Part shown: in pieces, positions 1-23,108 of the stretch
Numbering within the stretch: position 1 is the stretch's first letter
Layout of the letters: every line of letters begins with the position of its first letter
Assembly: GCF_014193425.1 (NCBI RefSeq)
Contig: NZ_JACHZG010000001.1
Coordinates: 558,001-622,000, forward strand
DNA length: 64,000 nt
From: Microlunatus antarcticus
GTDB taxonomy: Bacteria; Actinomycetota; Actinomycetes; Propionibacteriales; Propionibacteriaceae
Reading direction: 5' to 3'
Program-made: the position numbers and the translations under genes
Notes under the pieces: model-generated
The model's database searches: none
What the model was told of the DNA's origin: nothing
Seen by the model: the letters and a program-made list of their open reading frames with translations, nothing else

Positions 1-2
1 CC

Positions 3-14114
<14,112 letters not shown>

Positions 14115-14115
14115 C

Positions 14116-14592
14116 ATGATCACCTCGGGACGCACCAAGGACCTCGCCGCGCTGGCGGCCGCGACGGCACTGCTGGTGGCCGGGCTCGCCGGCTGCAGCA
14201 GCGACAAGCAGGAGCCGGCGGCTGACGCACCCGCCCCGGCCCCCGCCGCCTCGTCGACCGGCGTGATCTCGCCGCCCAAGCTGACGACCGTGCCCACGCT
14301 GAGCAAGCCGAAGGGCATCGCGGCCGACACCACGATGACCGGCTGCTCCGCGGCCAAGGGCCCGGTCGAGGCGACCGGGACGGTCAAGAACACCGGCGAC
14401 GACAAGAGCGACCTCGTGGTCGTCGTCTCCTGGATCGTCCCGCAGGGCTCCGACGTCGTCGCCCGCGGCGTCGCGGTGGTCAAGGACGCCGAGCCCGGCT
14501 CCTCCCACGACTGGAAGGTCGCCAGCAACGTCAAGATCGACCAGCAGGTCCAGTGCGTCCTCTCCGCCCGCCGCGGGGCGATCAAGGGCTGA
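14116..14592 (+). CDS. Small secreted lipoprotein, FxLYD-like
   Basis: 158 residues. The N-terminus has a charged start, a hydrophobic stretch (AALAAATALLVAGLAGC) and a lipobox LAGC, so it should be lipidated and held on the outer face of the membrane. A low-complexity Pro/Ala linker follows. The remaining ~85 residues (VEATGTVKNTGDDKSDLVVVVSW...) resemble a single beta-sandwich of the FxLYD type, often found in actinobacterial lipoproteins. The ATG is one base after the stop of the giant surface protein, so the two are probably cotranscribed. It may be an accessory to the stalk protein, but that is inference. Confidence 0.75.
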   Translation: MITSGRTKDLAALAAATALLVAGLAGCSSDKQEPAADAPAPAPAASSTGVISPPKLTTVPTLSKPKGIAADTTMTGCSAAKGPVEATGTVKNTGDDKSDLVVVVSWIVPQGSDVVARGVAVVKDAEPGSSHDWKVASNVKIDQQVQCVLSARRGAIKG

Positions 14593-14665
14593 CCCGCGGC
14601 GCCCCCGGGGCCTGCGGGCGCCGCCGTACGCAGGGCCGTGGGGAGTGTCGGGGGTGCGATCGCCG

Positions 14666-14751
14666 GTTTCCCACGTTCACGTGAAAAACCGGTGCTGAGC
14701 ACGGCAGATCTGCCGTGCTCAGCGCGGGTCTTTCACGTGAACGTGAAAAAC
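14666..14751. repeat. 86-bp composite palindromic intergenic element, copy 1
   Basis: A perfect 30-bp palindrome (14694-14723, centred on AGATCT) is flanked by two 24-bp arms (14666-14689 and 14728-14751). The arms are inverted relative to each other with about 21 of 24 positions matching, and the centre of symmetry is the same. The arm core is CACGTTCACGTGAAA. It sits between the convergent lipoprotein gene and coaA, so it may act as a bidirectional terminator. A related copy lies at 17765-17850. Confidence 0.8.
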
Positions 14752-14813
14752 TTGGGGCGGCTGGGGCGCAGGACTCGCGAACCTCCGGGGTCGAGCCGGG
14801 TCCCGCGACCGGG

Positions 14814-15776
14814 TCAGACCTTGCGGATGCGGACCCACTCGACGCGGTGGTCGGGGCCCTTGCGCAGGATCGCGGTCGCGCGGCCGCGGGTCGGGAGGAT
14901 GTTCTCGTGCAGGTTCGGGCCGTTGATCGTGTCCCACAGGTGCTCGGCCCGCGCGACGGCCTGCTCGCGCGTCAGCTCGGCGTAGCGGGCGAAGAACGAG
15001 CGCGGGTCGCGGAACGCGGTCTCGCGCAGCGACAGGAACCGGGAGACGTACCAGGCGCGGATGTCCGCCGGGTCGGCGTCGACGTAGACGGAGAAGTCGA
15101 AGAAGTCGCTGACGGCCAGCCCGCTGGTGCCGTCCGCGCGCGCGACGGCCGGCTGGAGCACGTTCAGGCCCTCGACGATGAGGATGTCCGGGCTCTGCAG
15201 CACGACCTGCTCGCCGGGGACGATGTCGTAGACGAGGTGGCTGTAGACGGGGGCCGCGACCTCGGGCTCGCCGGACTTCACCGCCATCACGAAGCGCTGC
15301 AGCGCCCGCCGGTCGTACGACTCGGGGAAGCCCTTGCGGTCCATCAGCCCGCGGCGCTCGAGCTCGGCGTTCGGGTGGAGGAACCCGTCCGTCGTCACCA
15401 GCGCGACGCGTGGGTGCCCGGGCCACGCCGCGAGGAGCTCGCGCAGCAGCCGCGCGGTCGTCGACTTGCCGACCGCGACCGAGCCGGCGATGCCGATGAC
15501 GAACGGCGTCCGGTCCACGGACAGCTGCAGGAAGCTGCCGGTGCTGCGGTGCAGCTCCCCGGTCAGGTCGACGTAGCGCGTGAGCAGCCCGCTGAGCGGG
15601 ACGTAGACGTCGCGGACGTCCTGCAGCGACGTCGGGTCGTCGAGCCCGCGGGCGCGTTCCAGGGCGTCGACGTCCAGGCCGAGCGCGTCGGAGGTGGCGA
15701 GCGCGGCCCAGTCGGCGCGGCTCCGCTCGACGTACGGGCTGGCGTGGCCCCGGAGCGCCTGCGACTGCGTGACCAC
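14814..15776 (-). CDS. coaA: Type I pantothenate kinase
   Basis: 320 residues, the usual length for bacterial CoaA. It phosphorylates pantothenate with ATP, the first committed step of CoA synthesis, in the cytoplasm. A Walker A loop GSVAVGKST lies near residue 100. Family blocks follow: [41 protein letters not shown], and the C-terminal [17 protein letters not shown]. The start is GTG, chosen because a -10-like TACTGT lies 8 nt upstream, which suggests a leaderless mRNA. It is divergent from glmS across 108 bp. Confidence 0.97.
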   Translation of the reverse strand: MVTQSQALRGHASPYVERSRADWAALATSDALGLDVDALERARGLDDPTSLQDVRDVYVPLSGLLTRYVDLTGELHRSTGSFLQLSVDRTPFVIGIAGSVAVGKSTTARLLRELLAAWPGHPRVALVTTDGFLHPNAELERRGLMDRKGFPESYDRRALQRFVMAVKSGEPEVAAPVYSHLVYDIVPGEQVVLQSPDILIVEGLNVLQPAVARADGTSGLAVSDFFDFSVYVDADPADIRAWYVSRFLSLRETAFRDPRSFFARYAELTREQAVARAEHLWDTINGPNLHENILPTRGRATAILRKGPDHRVEWVRIRKV

Positions 15777-15784
15777 GGTCCGTC

Positions 15785-15790
15785 ACAGTA
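15785..15790 (-). promoter_or_regulatory. Putative -10 box (TACTGT) of leaderless coaA
   Basis: TACTGT on the minus strand lies 8 nt before the coaA GTG. No Shine-Dalgarno fits between, so transcription probably starts at the start codon. Confidence 0.5.
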
Positions 15791-15871
15791 GTGCGCGCGA
15801 CAGGTTCCCACCCCCACCGACCGACGCGGCGGAGGAAACGTGCGTTCCGGGTCGGGCCGGGCCTGCTCCCG

Positions 15872-15877
15872 TACCCT
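15872..15877 (+). promoter_or_regulatory. Putative -10 box (TACCCT) of leaderless glmS
   Basis: TACCCT lies 7 nt before the glmS ATG, the spacing expected when the first base of the start codon is the transcription start. Confidence 0.5.
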
Positions 15878-15884
15878 CAGGGGC

Positions 15885-17729
15885 ATGTGCGGAATCGTCG
15901 GCTACGTCGGTCCGAGACCGGCTCTCGGGGTCGTGGTCGAGGGTCTGCGACGCCTCGAGTACCGCGGGTACGACTCGTCCGGCGTCGCCGTCGTCGAGGG
16001 CGGCCGGCTCCACGTGGCCAAGAAGGCCGGCAAGATCGCCAACCTCGACGCCGAGCTGGCGGCGCACCCGCTGCCCGCCGACGGCCTCGGGATCGGGCAC
16101 ACGCGCTGGGCCACGCACGGCGGGCCGACCGACGTCAACGCCCACCCGCACGTCTCCGCCGACGGCCGCGTCGCCGTCGTGCACAACGGCATCATCGAGA
16201 ACTTCGCCGCCCTGCGCGCCGAGCTGGCCGAGGACGGCATCACCTGCGTCTCCGAGACCGACACCGAGGTCGTGGCGCACCTGCTCGGCCAGCAGGTCTC
16301 GTCGGGCCTGGACCTCGCCGAGGCCATGCGCACGGTCTGTCGCCGCCTGCACGGCGCGTTCACCCTGGTCGCGGTCGACGCGCAGGGGTCACGTTCCGTG
16401 GTGGCCGCCCGCCGGAACTCCCCGCTCGTCGTCGGCGTGGGGGAGGGCGAGCACTTCCTGGCCTCCGACGTCGCCGCCTTCATCGAGCACACCCGCGACG
16501 CGATCGAGCTCGGCCAGGACCAGGTCGTCGTGATCACCGAGTCCGGCGTCGAGGTCACGGACTTCGACGGCGCCCCGGCGCCGACCCGCCCGTTCCACGT
16601 CGACTGGGACCTCTCCGCCGCGGAGAAGGGCGGCTACGACTGGTTCATGCGCAAGGAGATCTACGAGCAGCCCAAGGCGGTCGCCGACACGCTGCTGGGC
16701 CGCCACGACGCCGACGGCCGGCTGACCCTCGACGAGATCCGGATCTCCGAGGCCGAGCTGCGCCGCGTCGACAAGATCGTGATCATCGCCTGCGGCACGG
16801 CCTTCTACGCCGGCATGGTGGCCAAGTACGCGATCGAGCACTGGACGCGGATCCCGTGCGAGGTCGAGCTGGCCAGCGAGTTCCGCTACCGCGACCCGAT
16901 CGTCGGCCCGACCACGCTGGTCGTGGCGATCAGCCAGTCCGGCGAGACCGCCGACACGCTGATGGCGATCCGGCACGCCCGCGAGCAGCACGCCCGCGTC
17001 CTGGCCGTCTGCAACACCAACGGCTCGACCATCCCACGGGAGTCGGACGCCGTCATCTACACCCACGCCGGGCCCGAGATCGGGGTCGCGTCGACCAAGG
17101 GCTTCCTGACCCAGGTCGTCGCCTGCTACCTGCTCGGGCTCTACCTCGCCCAGGTGCGCGGGACGAAGTTCGACGACGAGATCGCCAACGTCATGGCCGA
17201 GCTCGCGACGATGCCCGACGCCATCGCCGGGGTGCTCGAGGACATGGACCCGGTGCTCAAGCTGGCCGCCGACTTCGCCGAGCAGCGGGTGGTGCTGTTC
17301 CTGGGCCGCCACGTCGGCTACCCGGTCGCGCTCGAGGGCGCGCTCAAGCTCAAGGAGCTGGCGTACATCCACGCCGAGGGCTTCGCCGCCGGCGAGCTCA
17401 AGCACGGCCCGATCGCGCTGATCGAGGAGGGCCTGCCCGTCTTCGTGGTGATCCCGCCGCGGGGCCGCGACCAGCTGCACGACAAGGTGCTGTCCAACCT
17501 GCAGGAGATCCGCGCCCGCGGCGCCCGGACGGTCGTGCTCGCGGAGGCCGACGACCACGAGGTCCTCCCGTACGCCGACGTCCTCGTCCCGCTGCCCAAG
17601 GTCTCGACCCTCCTGCAGCCCCTGGTCGCGACCGTCCCGCTGCAGATGTTCGCCTGCGAGCTGGCGACGCAGAAGGGCCACGACGTCGACCAGCCCCGCA
17701 ACCTGGCCAAGTCCGTCACCGTCGAGTGA
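15885..17729 (+). CDS. glmS: Glutamine-fructose-6-phosphate aminotransferase (isomerizing)
   Basis: 614 residues. It makes glucosamine-6-phosphate from fructose-6-phosphate and glutamine, the entry to peptidoglycan amino sugars. The start is fixed by MCGIVGYVG: Cys2 becomes the N-terminal nucleophile of the class II glutaminase domain. An upstream in-frame start at 15840 would bury that Cys and is rejected. Two SIS domains follow (CGTAFYAG, SQSGETADTL), with GELKHGPIALIEEG carrying the isomerase His/Lys region and the C-terminal KSVTVE signature. It is followed by a palindromic repeat and acpS, as in other actinobacteria. Confidence 0.98.
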   Translation: MCGIVGYVGPRPALGVVVEGLRRLEYRGYDSSGVAVVEGGRLHVAKKAGKIANLDAELAAHPLPADGLGIGHTRWATHGGPTDVNAHPHVSADGRVAVVHNGIIENFAALRAELAEDGITCVSETDTEVVAHLLGQQVSSGLDLAEAMRTVCRRLHGAFTLVAVDAQGSRSVVAARRNSPLVVGVGEGEHFLASDVAAFIEHTRDAIELGQDQVVVITESGVEVTDFDGAPAPTRPFHVDWDLSAAEKGGYDWFMRKEIYEQPKAVADTLLGRHDADGRLTLDEIRISEAELRRVDKIVIIACGTAFYAGMVAKYAIEHWTRIPCEVELASEFRYRDPIVGPTTLVVAISQSGETADTLMAIRHAREQHARVLAVCNTNGSTIPRESDAVIYTHAGPEIGVASTKGFLTQVVACYLLGLYLAQVRGTKFDDEIANVMAELATMPDAIAGVLEDMDPVLKLAADFAEQRVVLFLGRHVGYPVALEGALKLKELAYIHAEGFAAGELKHGPIALIEEGLPVFVVIPPRGRDQLHDKVLSNLQEIRARGARTVVLAEADDHEVLPYADVLVPLPKVSTLLQPLVATVPLQMFACELATQKGHDVDQPRNLAKSVTVE

Positions 17730-17764
17730 CCGCCCGGCTCTCACTCTCGTCCCACGGGTCACGG

Positions 17765-17850
17765 GTTTTTCACGTTCACGTGAAAAACCGGACCTGGCCA
17801 CGGCAGATCTGCCGTGGTTAGCGACAGTTTTCCGGGTATAGCAGAACCCG
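17765..17850. repeat. Composite palindromic intergenic element, copy 2 (right arm degenerate)
   Basis: The left arm at 17765-17788 matches the arm of copy 1 and is itself a hairpin (GTTTTTCACG, loop TTCA, CGTGAAAAAC). The central palindrome CCACGGCAGATCTGCCGTGG lies at 17798-17817. The position of the right arm (17827-17850) no longer matches and contains TATAGC, which could serve as a -10 for acpS. It lies between glmS and acpS. Confidence 0.75.
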
Positions 17851-17872
17851 CACGACGCCCGCGGGCCCGGCC

Positions 17873-18223
17873 GTGATCATCGGGGTGGGCATCGACGTCT
17901 GCGACGTCGAACGGTTCTCGCAGACCCTGGAACGTCGCCCTGGTCTGGTGGCTCGGCTCTTCACGCCGGCGGAGGCGTTCCGCACCCCGGCCTCGCTCGC
18001 CGCCCGGTTCGCGGCCAAGGAGGCGCTGGCCAAGGCGCTCGGCGCGCCGCAGGGCATGTCGTGGCAGGACGCCGAGATCGTCACCGACGACGCCGGGCGG
18101 CCGTCGTTCGTCGTCCGCGGAACCGTCGCGGCGCAGGCCGAGGCCGCCGGGGTCGTCTCGATCCACGTCAGCCTCTCCCACGACGCCGGCATCGCCTCCG
18201 CCGTGGTCGTCTGCGAGGGCTGA
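17873..18223 (+). CDS. acpS: Holo-[acyl-carrier-protein] synthase
   Basis: 116 residues, normal for AcpS. It transfers 4'-phosphopantetheine from CoA to apo-ACP. The N-terminus [14 protein letters not shown] carries the Mg-binding Asp, and [12 protein letters not shown] carries the catalytic Glu/Lys motif; SIHVSLSHD is the C-terminal family block. The start is GTG. The pairing of coaA (CoA supply) and acpS (CoA use) on either side of glmS is thematically consistent. Confidence 0.96.
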   Translation: MIIGVGIDVCDVERFSQTLERRPGLVARLFTPAEAFRTPASLAARFAAKEALAKALGAPQGMSWQDAEIVTDDAGRPSFVVRGTVAAQAEAAGVVSIHVSLSHDAGIASAVVVCEG

Positions 18224-18244
18224 CCGGACCGAGCCCCAGGATTG

Positions 18245-18283
18245 GTGCGGATCCGACCGGGCAGACGCGGTCAGATCCGCGCC
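18245..18283. repeat. Short hairpin repeat, copy A (19-bp core shared with 42331-42371)
   Basis: GTGCGGATC and GATCCGCGC arms flank ATCCGACCGGGCAGACGCG (18251-18269). The same 19 bases occur at 42339-42357 in another hairpin. This copy lies between acpS and nnr. Confidence 0.6.
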
Positions 18284-18314
18284 GATCTCCGGCTCGTCGT
18301 GCCGCGGCACTGGA

Positions 18315-18320
18315 TAAGGT
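18315..18320 (+). promoter_or_regulatory. Putative -10 box (TAAGGT) of leaderless nnr
   Basis: TAAGGT lies 7 nt before the GTG at 18328. No ribosome binding site is visible in the 7-nt gap. Confidence 0.5.
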
Positions 18321-18327
18321 CGCGGGC

Positions 18328-19755
18328 GTGCAGGCCTTCACCGTCGAGCAGGTCCGTCGCCTCGAGGCGGTGGCCATGCGGGTGGTGCCCGAGGGCGCCC
18401 TGATGCAGCGTGCCGCGGCCGGCCTCGCCGCCGTCGTCGCCACCGAGCTCGTACGCCGCACCGGCCGGGTCTACGGCGCGCGCGTCCTCGTGCTCGTCGG
18501 CCCCGGGAACAACGGCGGCGACGCCCTCTGGGCCGCGGCCCGGCTCGCCCGCCGCGGCGCCCGGGTGAGCGCGGTGAGCGTGCTCGGCAGGCCGCACGCC
18601 GAGGGCCTGGCCGCACTCCTCGCCGCGGGAGGCCGTCTCCTCGACGCCGACGCGCTCGGTGACCTCGCCCGCTACGACCTCGCCCTCGACGGCGTCCTCG
18701 GCATCGGCGGTCGCCCCGGCCTGCCGGAGGACGTGGCCGGGCTGGTGGCCCGACTCGACGCCGCCCACGTCCCCGTCGTCGCGGTCGACCTCCCCAGCGG
18801 CGTCGCGGCCGACACCGGCGCGGTGCCCGCGGAGGCCGTCGCGGCAGCGGTCACCGTGACCTTCGGCGTCGTCAAGGTGTGCCACCTGCTCGAGCCGGCG
18901 CGCAGCCGTACGGGCCGCCTCGTCCTCGTCGACATCGGCCTCGACACCACGACCGAGACTCCGGAGATCGACGCCTGGGACGCCGACCGCGTCGCCGACG
19001 CCTGGCCGTGGCCGGGGGCGAGCAGCGACAAGTACGGCAAGGGCGTGGTCGGCGTCGACGCCGGCTCCGAGACCTATCCGGGGGCCGGGATCATGGCGAC
19101 GTACGGGGCGGTGCACGGCGGGGCCGGGATGGTGCGGTTCCTCGGGCCGCAGTCGGCGCACCCCATGATCACCACGAACCTGCCCGACGTCGTCTTCGCC
19201 GCCGGGCGCGTGCAGGCCCACCTCCTCGGGTCCGGCTGGGGCGAGCGCCCCGACGGCACCCAGGTCGTCGCCGACGCCGTCGGCTCGGGCGTGCCCGGGG
19301 TGCTCGACGCGGACGGTCTCGGCCACCGCCCCGACACGCTGCCGGGCTCCTGGCTCCTGACTCCTCACGCCGGCGAGCTGGCGAAGCTGCTCGGGGTCGA
19401 GCGCACCCAGGTCGAGGACGACCCGCTCGCCGCCGTCCGCGCCGGTGTGGACAAGACGGGCGCGACCGTCCTTCTCAAGGGCGCCACCCAGCTCGTGGCC
19501 CGACCGGGCACGACGACCGTCGAGCTCGCCGTCCCGGGTCCGGCCTGGACCGGCCAGGCGGGTTCCGGCGACACGCTCGCCGGGCTGTGCGCCGCGGTGC
19601 TGGCCGCCGGGCGCCCCGCGCACGAGGCCGCCGTGCTGGCCGCGTCCCTCCAGGCGGTCGCCGCCGCCGCCCACCCGGGCCCGCTGCCGCCGCACGTTCT
19701 CGCGGAACGCTGCGCCGACCAGCTCGGCGCCTGGTGGCGGGAGCGGCAGCCGTGA
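18328..19755 (+). CDS. nnr: Bifunctional NAD(P)H-hydrate epimerase / ADP-dependent NAD(P)H-hydrate dehydratase
   Basis: 475 residues with two fused repair domains. The N-terminal ~215 residues are a YjeF_N epimerase (GPGNNGGDALWAA, VDLPSGV), which interconverts R- and S-NAD(P)HX. The C-terminal ~250 residues are the ribokinase-fold dehydratase (DKYGKGVVGV, LTPHAGELAKLLG, and the catalytic-Asp GSGDTLAG motif). The GTG at 18328 is preferred because a -10-like TAAGGT sits 7 nt upstream. The stop overlaps the alr start as GTGA. Confidence 0.96.
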   Translation: MQAFTVEQVRRLEAVAMRVVPEGALMQRAAAGLAAVVATELVRRTGRVYGARVLVLVGPGNNGGDALWAAARLARRGARVSAVSVLGRPHAEGLAALLAAGGRLLDADALGDLARYDLALDGVLGIGGRPGLPEDVAGLVARLDAAHVPVVAVDLPSGVAADTGAVPAEAVAAAVTVTFGVVKVCHLLEPARSRTGRLVLVDIGLDTTTETPEIDAWDADRVADAWPWPGASSDKYGKGVVGVDAGSETYPGAGIMATYGAVHGGAGMVRFLGPQSAHPMITTNLPDVVFAAGRVQAHLLGSGWGERPDGTQVVADAVGSGVPGVLDADGLGHRPDTLPGSWLLTPHAGELAKLLGVERTQVEDDPLAAVRAGVDKTGATVLLKGATQLVARPGTTTVELAVPGPAWTGQAGSGDTLAGLCAAVLAAGRPAHEAAVLAASLQAVAAAAHPGPLPPHVLAERCADQLGAWWRERQP

Positions 19756-20942
19756 GCCTCGACGTCTTCCCCGACTCGTCCCCGGCCGCGAGCCCCGGCC
19801 TCGACCCGGTCACCGCGAGCGCGGAGATCGACCTCGCCGCGTTCCGCGAGAACGTGGCCACCCTCGCCGCCCACGTTGGCCCCGCCGCGCTCATGGTCGT
19901 GGTCAAGGCGGACGCGTACGGGCACGGCACCGTCGCCTGCGCCCGCGAGGCCCGGATCGCCGGGGCGTCCTGGCTGGGCGTCGCCACCCCGACCGAGGCG
20001 CTGTCCCTGCGCGGGGCCGGCGACGCCGGACGGCTGCTCTGCTGGCTCTACGGCCCGGCCGAGGACCTGAGCCCGCTCGTCGCGGCCGACGTCGACGTCT
20101 CGGCCTCGAGCGCGGAGGACGTCTCGCGCCTGGTCGCAGCGGCGGCCGTCACGGAACGTGTTGCCCGCGTCCACCTCAAGGTCGACACCGGCCTGACCCG
20201 GAACGGGGCGCCCGAGCCCGGCTGGGCCGAGCTGTTCGCCGCGGCCGCCGAGGCGGTGGACGCGGGCGCGCTGCGGGTGGTCGGCCTCTGGTCGCACCTC
20301 GCCGCCGCCGACGAGCCCGGACACCCGTCGGTCGCGCTGCAGCTGGCCGCGTTCGACCGCGCCTACACCGCGGCGCGGCTCGCTGGCGTCCAGCCGGAGC
20401 TGCGCCACCTGGCCAACTCGGCCGGCGCCCTCCTGCTGCCCGAGGCCCGCTTCGACCTCGTCCGGGTGGGCATCGCCGCGTACGGGATCGAGCCCGCGCC
20501 CGGCCTCGCCGAGCTGGCCGGCGTACGCCTGACCCCGGTGATGCGGCTGCGCGCGCAGCTCGCCCTGGTCAAGCGGATCGAGGCCGGCACCGGGGTCTCG
20601 TACGGCTGGACCTGGACCGCCCCCGAGGACACCGTCGTCGGGCTGGTGCCGCTCGGCTACGCGGACGGCGTCCCGCGCCACGCCGGGAACGTCGCCGAGG
20701 TCGAGGTCGGCGGCCGTCGCGCCCCGGTGCGCGGGCGGATCTGCATGGACCAGCTCGTCGTCGAGCTCGGCCCCGGCTCGCGGGCGGAGCCGGGCGACGA
20801 GGTCACCCTCTTCGGGGCTGGTCCGGACGCGCCGACGGCGGCGGACTGGGCCGAGGTGTGCGGCACCATCGGCTACGAGATCGTGACGCGCGTCGGGGCC
20901 CGGGTCCCGCGGCACCACCTCCGCCCGACGCCGGCCGGCTGA
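19752..20942 (+). CDS. alr: Alanine racemase
   Basis: 396 residues. A PLP-dependent fold III enzyme that makes D-alanine for peptidoglycan. VVVKADAYGHG carries the PLP lysine (Lys52) and GVSYGWTW the second catalytic residue (Tyr284). RGRICMDQLVVEL is the typical C-terminal-domain signature. The GTG start overlaps the nnr stop by GTGA, so expression is probably translationally coupled. Its own stop overlaps the next ATG. Confidence 0.97.
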   Translation: MSLDVFPDSSPAASPGLDPVTASAEIDLAAFRENVATLAAHVGPAALMVVVKADAYGHGTVACAREARIAGASWLGVATPTEALSLRGAGDAGRLLCWLYGPAEDLSPLVAADVDVSASSAEDVSRLVAAAAVTERVARVHLKVDTGLTRNGAPEPGWAELFAAAAEAVDAGALRVVGLWSHLAAADEPGHPSVALQLAAFDRAYTAARLAGVQPELRHLANSAGALLLPEARFDLVRVGIAAYGIEPAPGLAELAGVRLTPVMRLRAQLALVKRIEAGTGVSYGWTWTAPEDTVVGLVPLGYADGVPRHAGNVAEVEVGGRRAPVRGRICMDQLVVELGPGSRAEPGDEVTLFGAGPDAPTAADWAEVCGTIGYEIVTRVGARVPRHHLRPTPAG

Positions 20943-22210
20943 TGCCTCCCCACCTTCCCGCGCGCCTGCCGGCCCGGCTCACGCCACGTCGGCCCGTCCG
21001 CCTCCCCGTCCGTCGCCTCCGTACGCCGTCCGGCCCGACCCGCGGCCTGCCCGCCTGGACCACGCACCTCGGCACCGGGGTCGGCCTCGTCGCCGGCGTC
21101 CTCGCGCTCGCGGCCGGCGGCGTCGCGGTCGGGCTCGAGCTCGAGCAGCGCATGATCGGCAAGCGGGTGGGCCGGGCCGCGGGCGGCGGCGACAAGATCG
21201 TCCTGCCCCGCTCCTTGGGCCCGACCGTCCGGACCCCCGACGGGGTGCCGCTGCACACCGAGATCGACGAGCGGGCCGACGACCCCCGGCCCGCGTACGG
21301 GACGGAGGACCCTCCGCTGCCGGACGGCGCCCCGACGCTGGTGCTCGTGCACGGCTACGCCCTGAACCTCGACTGCTGGCTCTACCAGCGCGAGCACTTC
21401 CGCGGGCGGGTGCGGCAGGTGCTCTACGACCAGCGCTCGCACGGCCGCTCCGGGCACTCGTCGGCCGAGTACTGCCGCGTCCCCCAGCTCGCCGAGGACC
21501 TCCGCCAGGTGCTGGCCGAGGTGACCGGCGACGGACCGGTGATCCTGGCCGGGCACTCGATGGGCGGCATGACGATCATGCACCTGGCCCTGTCGCACCC
21601 CGACCTCTTCGGCCCGCAGGTGAAGGGCGTCGCGCTGTTCTCCACCTCGGCGGGCTCGCTGGCCGACTTCTCCCCGCTGCGGGTCGTGCCGGGCCACGTG
21701 TTCTCGCGGGTCGCGCCGCCGATGCTCACCGCGCTCAATCGCGTGCCCGAGCTGGTCCGCCGCACCCGGCAGGCGGGCAGCGACCTCGGCTTCGTCGCGA
21801 CCCGGCGGATGGCCTTCGGCTCCGACGTGCCCGGCCCGCTCGTGGAGCTGGTGAGCGAGATGCTCGGCGAGACCTCGCTGGAGGTCGTCGCCGACTTCTA
21901 CCCGACCTTCTCCGAGCTCGACGCGTACGAGGCGTTCGACGTGATCGGGCGCGTGCCCTGCGCGGTGGTCAGCGGCATCGACGACGTCTTCACCCCGATC
22001 GAGCACACCGACCGCATCATCGAGCTGCTGCCCGAGGCGGCAGCGGTCCGCGTCGAGCACTGCGGCCACCTCGGCCTGATGGAGCACCCGGCCGTCTTCT
22101 CGCGGGCGATCGACGACCTGTACGCCCGCGTCCTCGGCACCGCGGACGTCCCGGGTGCGGGGGAGGGCCCGGGCGCCCCGGGACGCGACGATGGCAGGGT
22201 GGAGCCATGA
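20942..22210 (+). CDS. Alpha/beta hydrolase with N-terminal membrane segment
   Basis: 422 residues. A basic Pro/Arg-rich N-terminus is followed by one hydrophobic segment (about residues 40-62, GVGLVAGVLALAAGGVAVGL), so it is likely membrane-tethered. The hydrolase core has LVLVHGYALN (oxyanion hole), a GHSMGGM nucleophile elbow, GIDDVFTP (acid) and EHCGHLGLME (His). Alpha/beta hydrolases are commonly found between alr and tsaE in actinobacteria; the substrate is unknown. The ATG overlaps the alr stop by one base and the stop overlaps the next ATG (ATGA). Confidence 0.88.
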   Translation: MPPHLPARLPARLTPRRPVRLPVRRLRTPSGPTRGLPAWTTHLGTGVGLVAGVLALAAGGVAVGLELEQRMIGKRVGRAAGGGDKIVLPRSLGPTVRTPDGVPLHTEIDERADDPRPAYGTEDPPLPDGAPTLVLVHGYALNLDCWLYQREHFRGRVRQVLYDQRSHGRSGHSSAEYCRVPQLAEDLRQVLAEVTGDGPVILAGHSMGGMTIMHLALSHPDLFGPQVKGVALFSTSAGSLADFSPLRVVPGHVFSRVAPPMLTALNRVPELVRRTRQAGSDLGFVATRRMAFGSDVPGPLVELVSEMLGETSLEVVADFYPTFSELDAYEAFDVIGRVPCAVVSGIDDVFTPIEHTDRIIELLPEAAAVRVEHCGHLGLMEHPAVFSRAIDDLYARVLGTADVPGAGEGPGAPGRDDGRVEP

Positions 22211-22881
22211 GCACCACGCCGGCCGCGACCGACACCCCGACCTCCGCCGAACCCGTCCGGCTGAGCGTCGCCGACCTCGTCGAGCGGGCCCGTCGCCTGG
22301 CCGACGCCGGTCAGCGGCGGCTGCTGGGGCTGACCGGGCCGCCGGGAGCGGGCAAGACCACGCTCGCTCGCGCGCTGGTCGACGCGCTCGGCCCGGAACG
22401 GGCGGTCCTGGTCCCGATGGACGGGTTCCACCTCGCCGACCCGACCCTCGTCGCCTGGGGGCGCCGGGACCGCAAGGGGGCACCGGACACCTTCGACGCC
22501 GGCGGCTTCGTGTCGCTGCTCCACCGGCTGCGCGACCAGACCGAGGACGTCGTGCACGCGCCCGAGTTCGACCGCGCGCTCGAGGCGTCGCTGGGCTCGG
22601 CGATCCCCGTGCCGCGCGACGTCCCCCTCGTGGTCACCGAGGGCAACTACCTCCTCACCACCGACGGCGCGTGGGTGCAGGTCGAGCCCCTGCTCCACGA
22701 GAGCTGGTACATCCAGCTCCCCGACGACGTCCGCGTCGACCGGCTCGTCCGCCGGCGCGAGGGCTACGGCAACCCCCACGAGGAGGCGGTCGCCTGGGCG
22801 CTCGGCAGCGACCAGGCCAACGCCGAGGTCGTCGCCCGCGGCCGGAACCGCGCCGACCTGGTCGTCACCCTCGTCGACTGA
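22207..22881 (+). CDS. P-loop nucleoside/sugar kinase family protein (uridine kinase-like)
   Basis: 224 residues. The Walker A GPPGAGKTTLA is near residue 45, followed by VPMDGFHLADPTL (substrate/catalytic Asp), RRDRKGAPDTFDAGGF and VVTEGNYLL, blocks shared by PRK/uridine kinase and pantothenate kinase relatives such as the YfhM/FrcK-like group. The exact substrate cannot be told from sequence. It overlaps the preceding hydrolase by ATGA and is the last gene of this operon, followed by a 12-bp inverted repeat. Confidence 0.82.
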   Translation: MSTTPAATDTPTSAEPVRLSVADLVERARRLADAGQRRLLGLTGPPGAGKTTLARALVDALGPERAVLVPMDGFHLADPTLVAWGRRDRKGAPDTFDAGGFVSLLHRLRDQTEDVVHAPEFDRALEASLGSAIPVPRDVPLVVTEGNYLLTTDGAWVQVEPLLHESWYIQLPDDVRVDRLVRRREGYGNPHEEAVAWALGSDQANAEVVARGRNRADLVVTLVD

Positions 22882-22948
22882 CCGTCAGAACGCGGCCGTA
22901 CGCGCGTCGTCTGCGCGGACGCGACCTCCGCCTCGTACGCCGTCCTCA

Positions 22949-23001
22949 CACAGCCGCGCACCTCGGACCTAGCCGCACAGGCCGCGTCCTGCGCGGCTGT
23001 G
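22949..23001 (+). terminator. Inverted repeat, possible terminator of the nnr-alr-kinase operon
   Basis: CACAGCCGCGCA (22949-22960) pairs perfectly with TGCGCGGCTGTG (22990-23001), with further pairing inside the 29-nt loop. There is no T-tract, so termination activity is uncertain. Confidence 0.35.
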
Positions 23002-23102
23002 CCGCAGGTCCGCGGCTGCGGGGAGGGGTCGGCACAGACGACGGCGGGAGCGGTCTGGGACGCCGCCCGACACGCCGTTTCGCGCTCAGGGGCGAAGGAC
23101 TG

Positions 23103-23108
23103 TAGACT
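23103..23108 (+). promoter_or_regulatory. Putative -10 box (TAGACT) of the RNA helicase gene
   Basis: TAGACTCGG matches the motif upstream of guaB and guaA in this window. A start about 7 nt downstream would give a leader of about 160 nt. Confidence 0.45.

Noticed and set aside
14719-15786. Long reverse and forward frames over coaA
   Set aside because: Only the 14814-15776 reverse frame carries CoaA motifs; the others are Arg/Pro-rich artefacts.
15840-15884. Earlier start for glmS
   Set aside because: It would place residues before the catalytic N-terminal Cys, which must follow Met directly.
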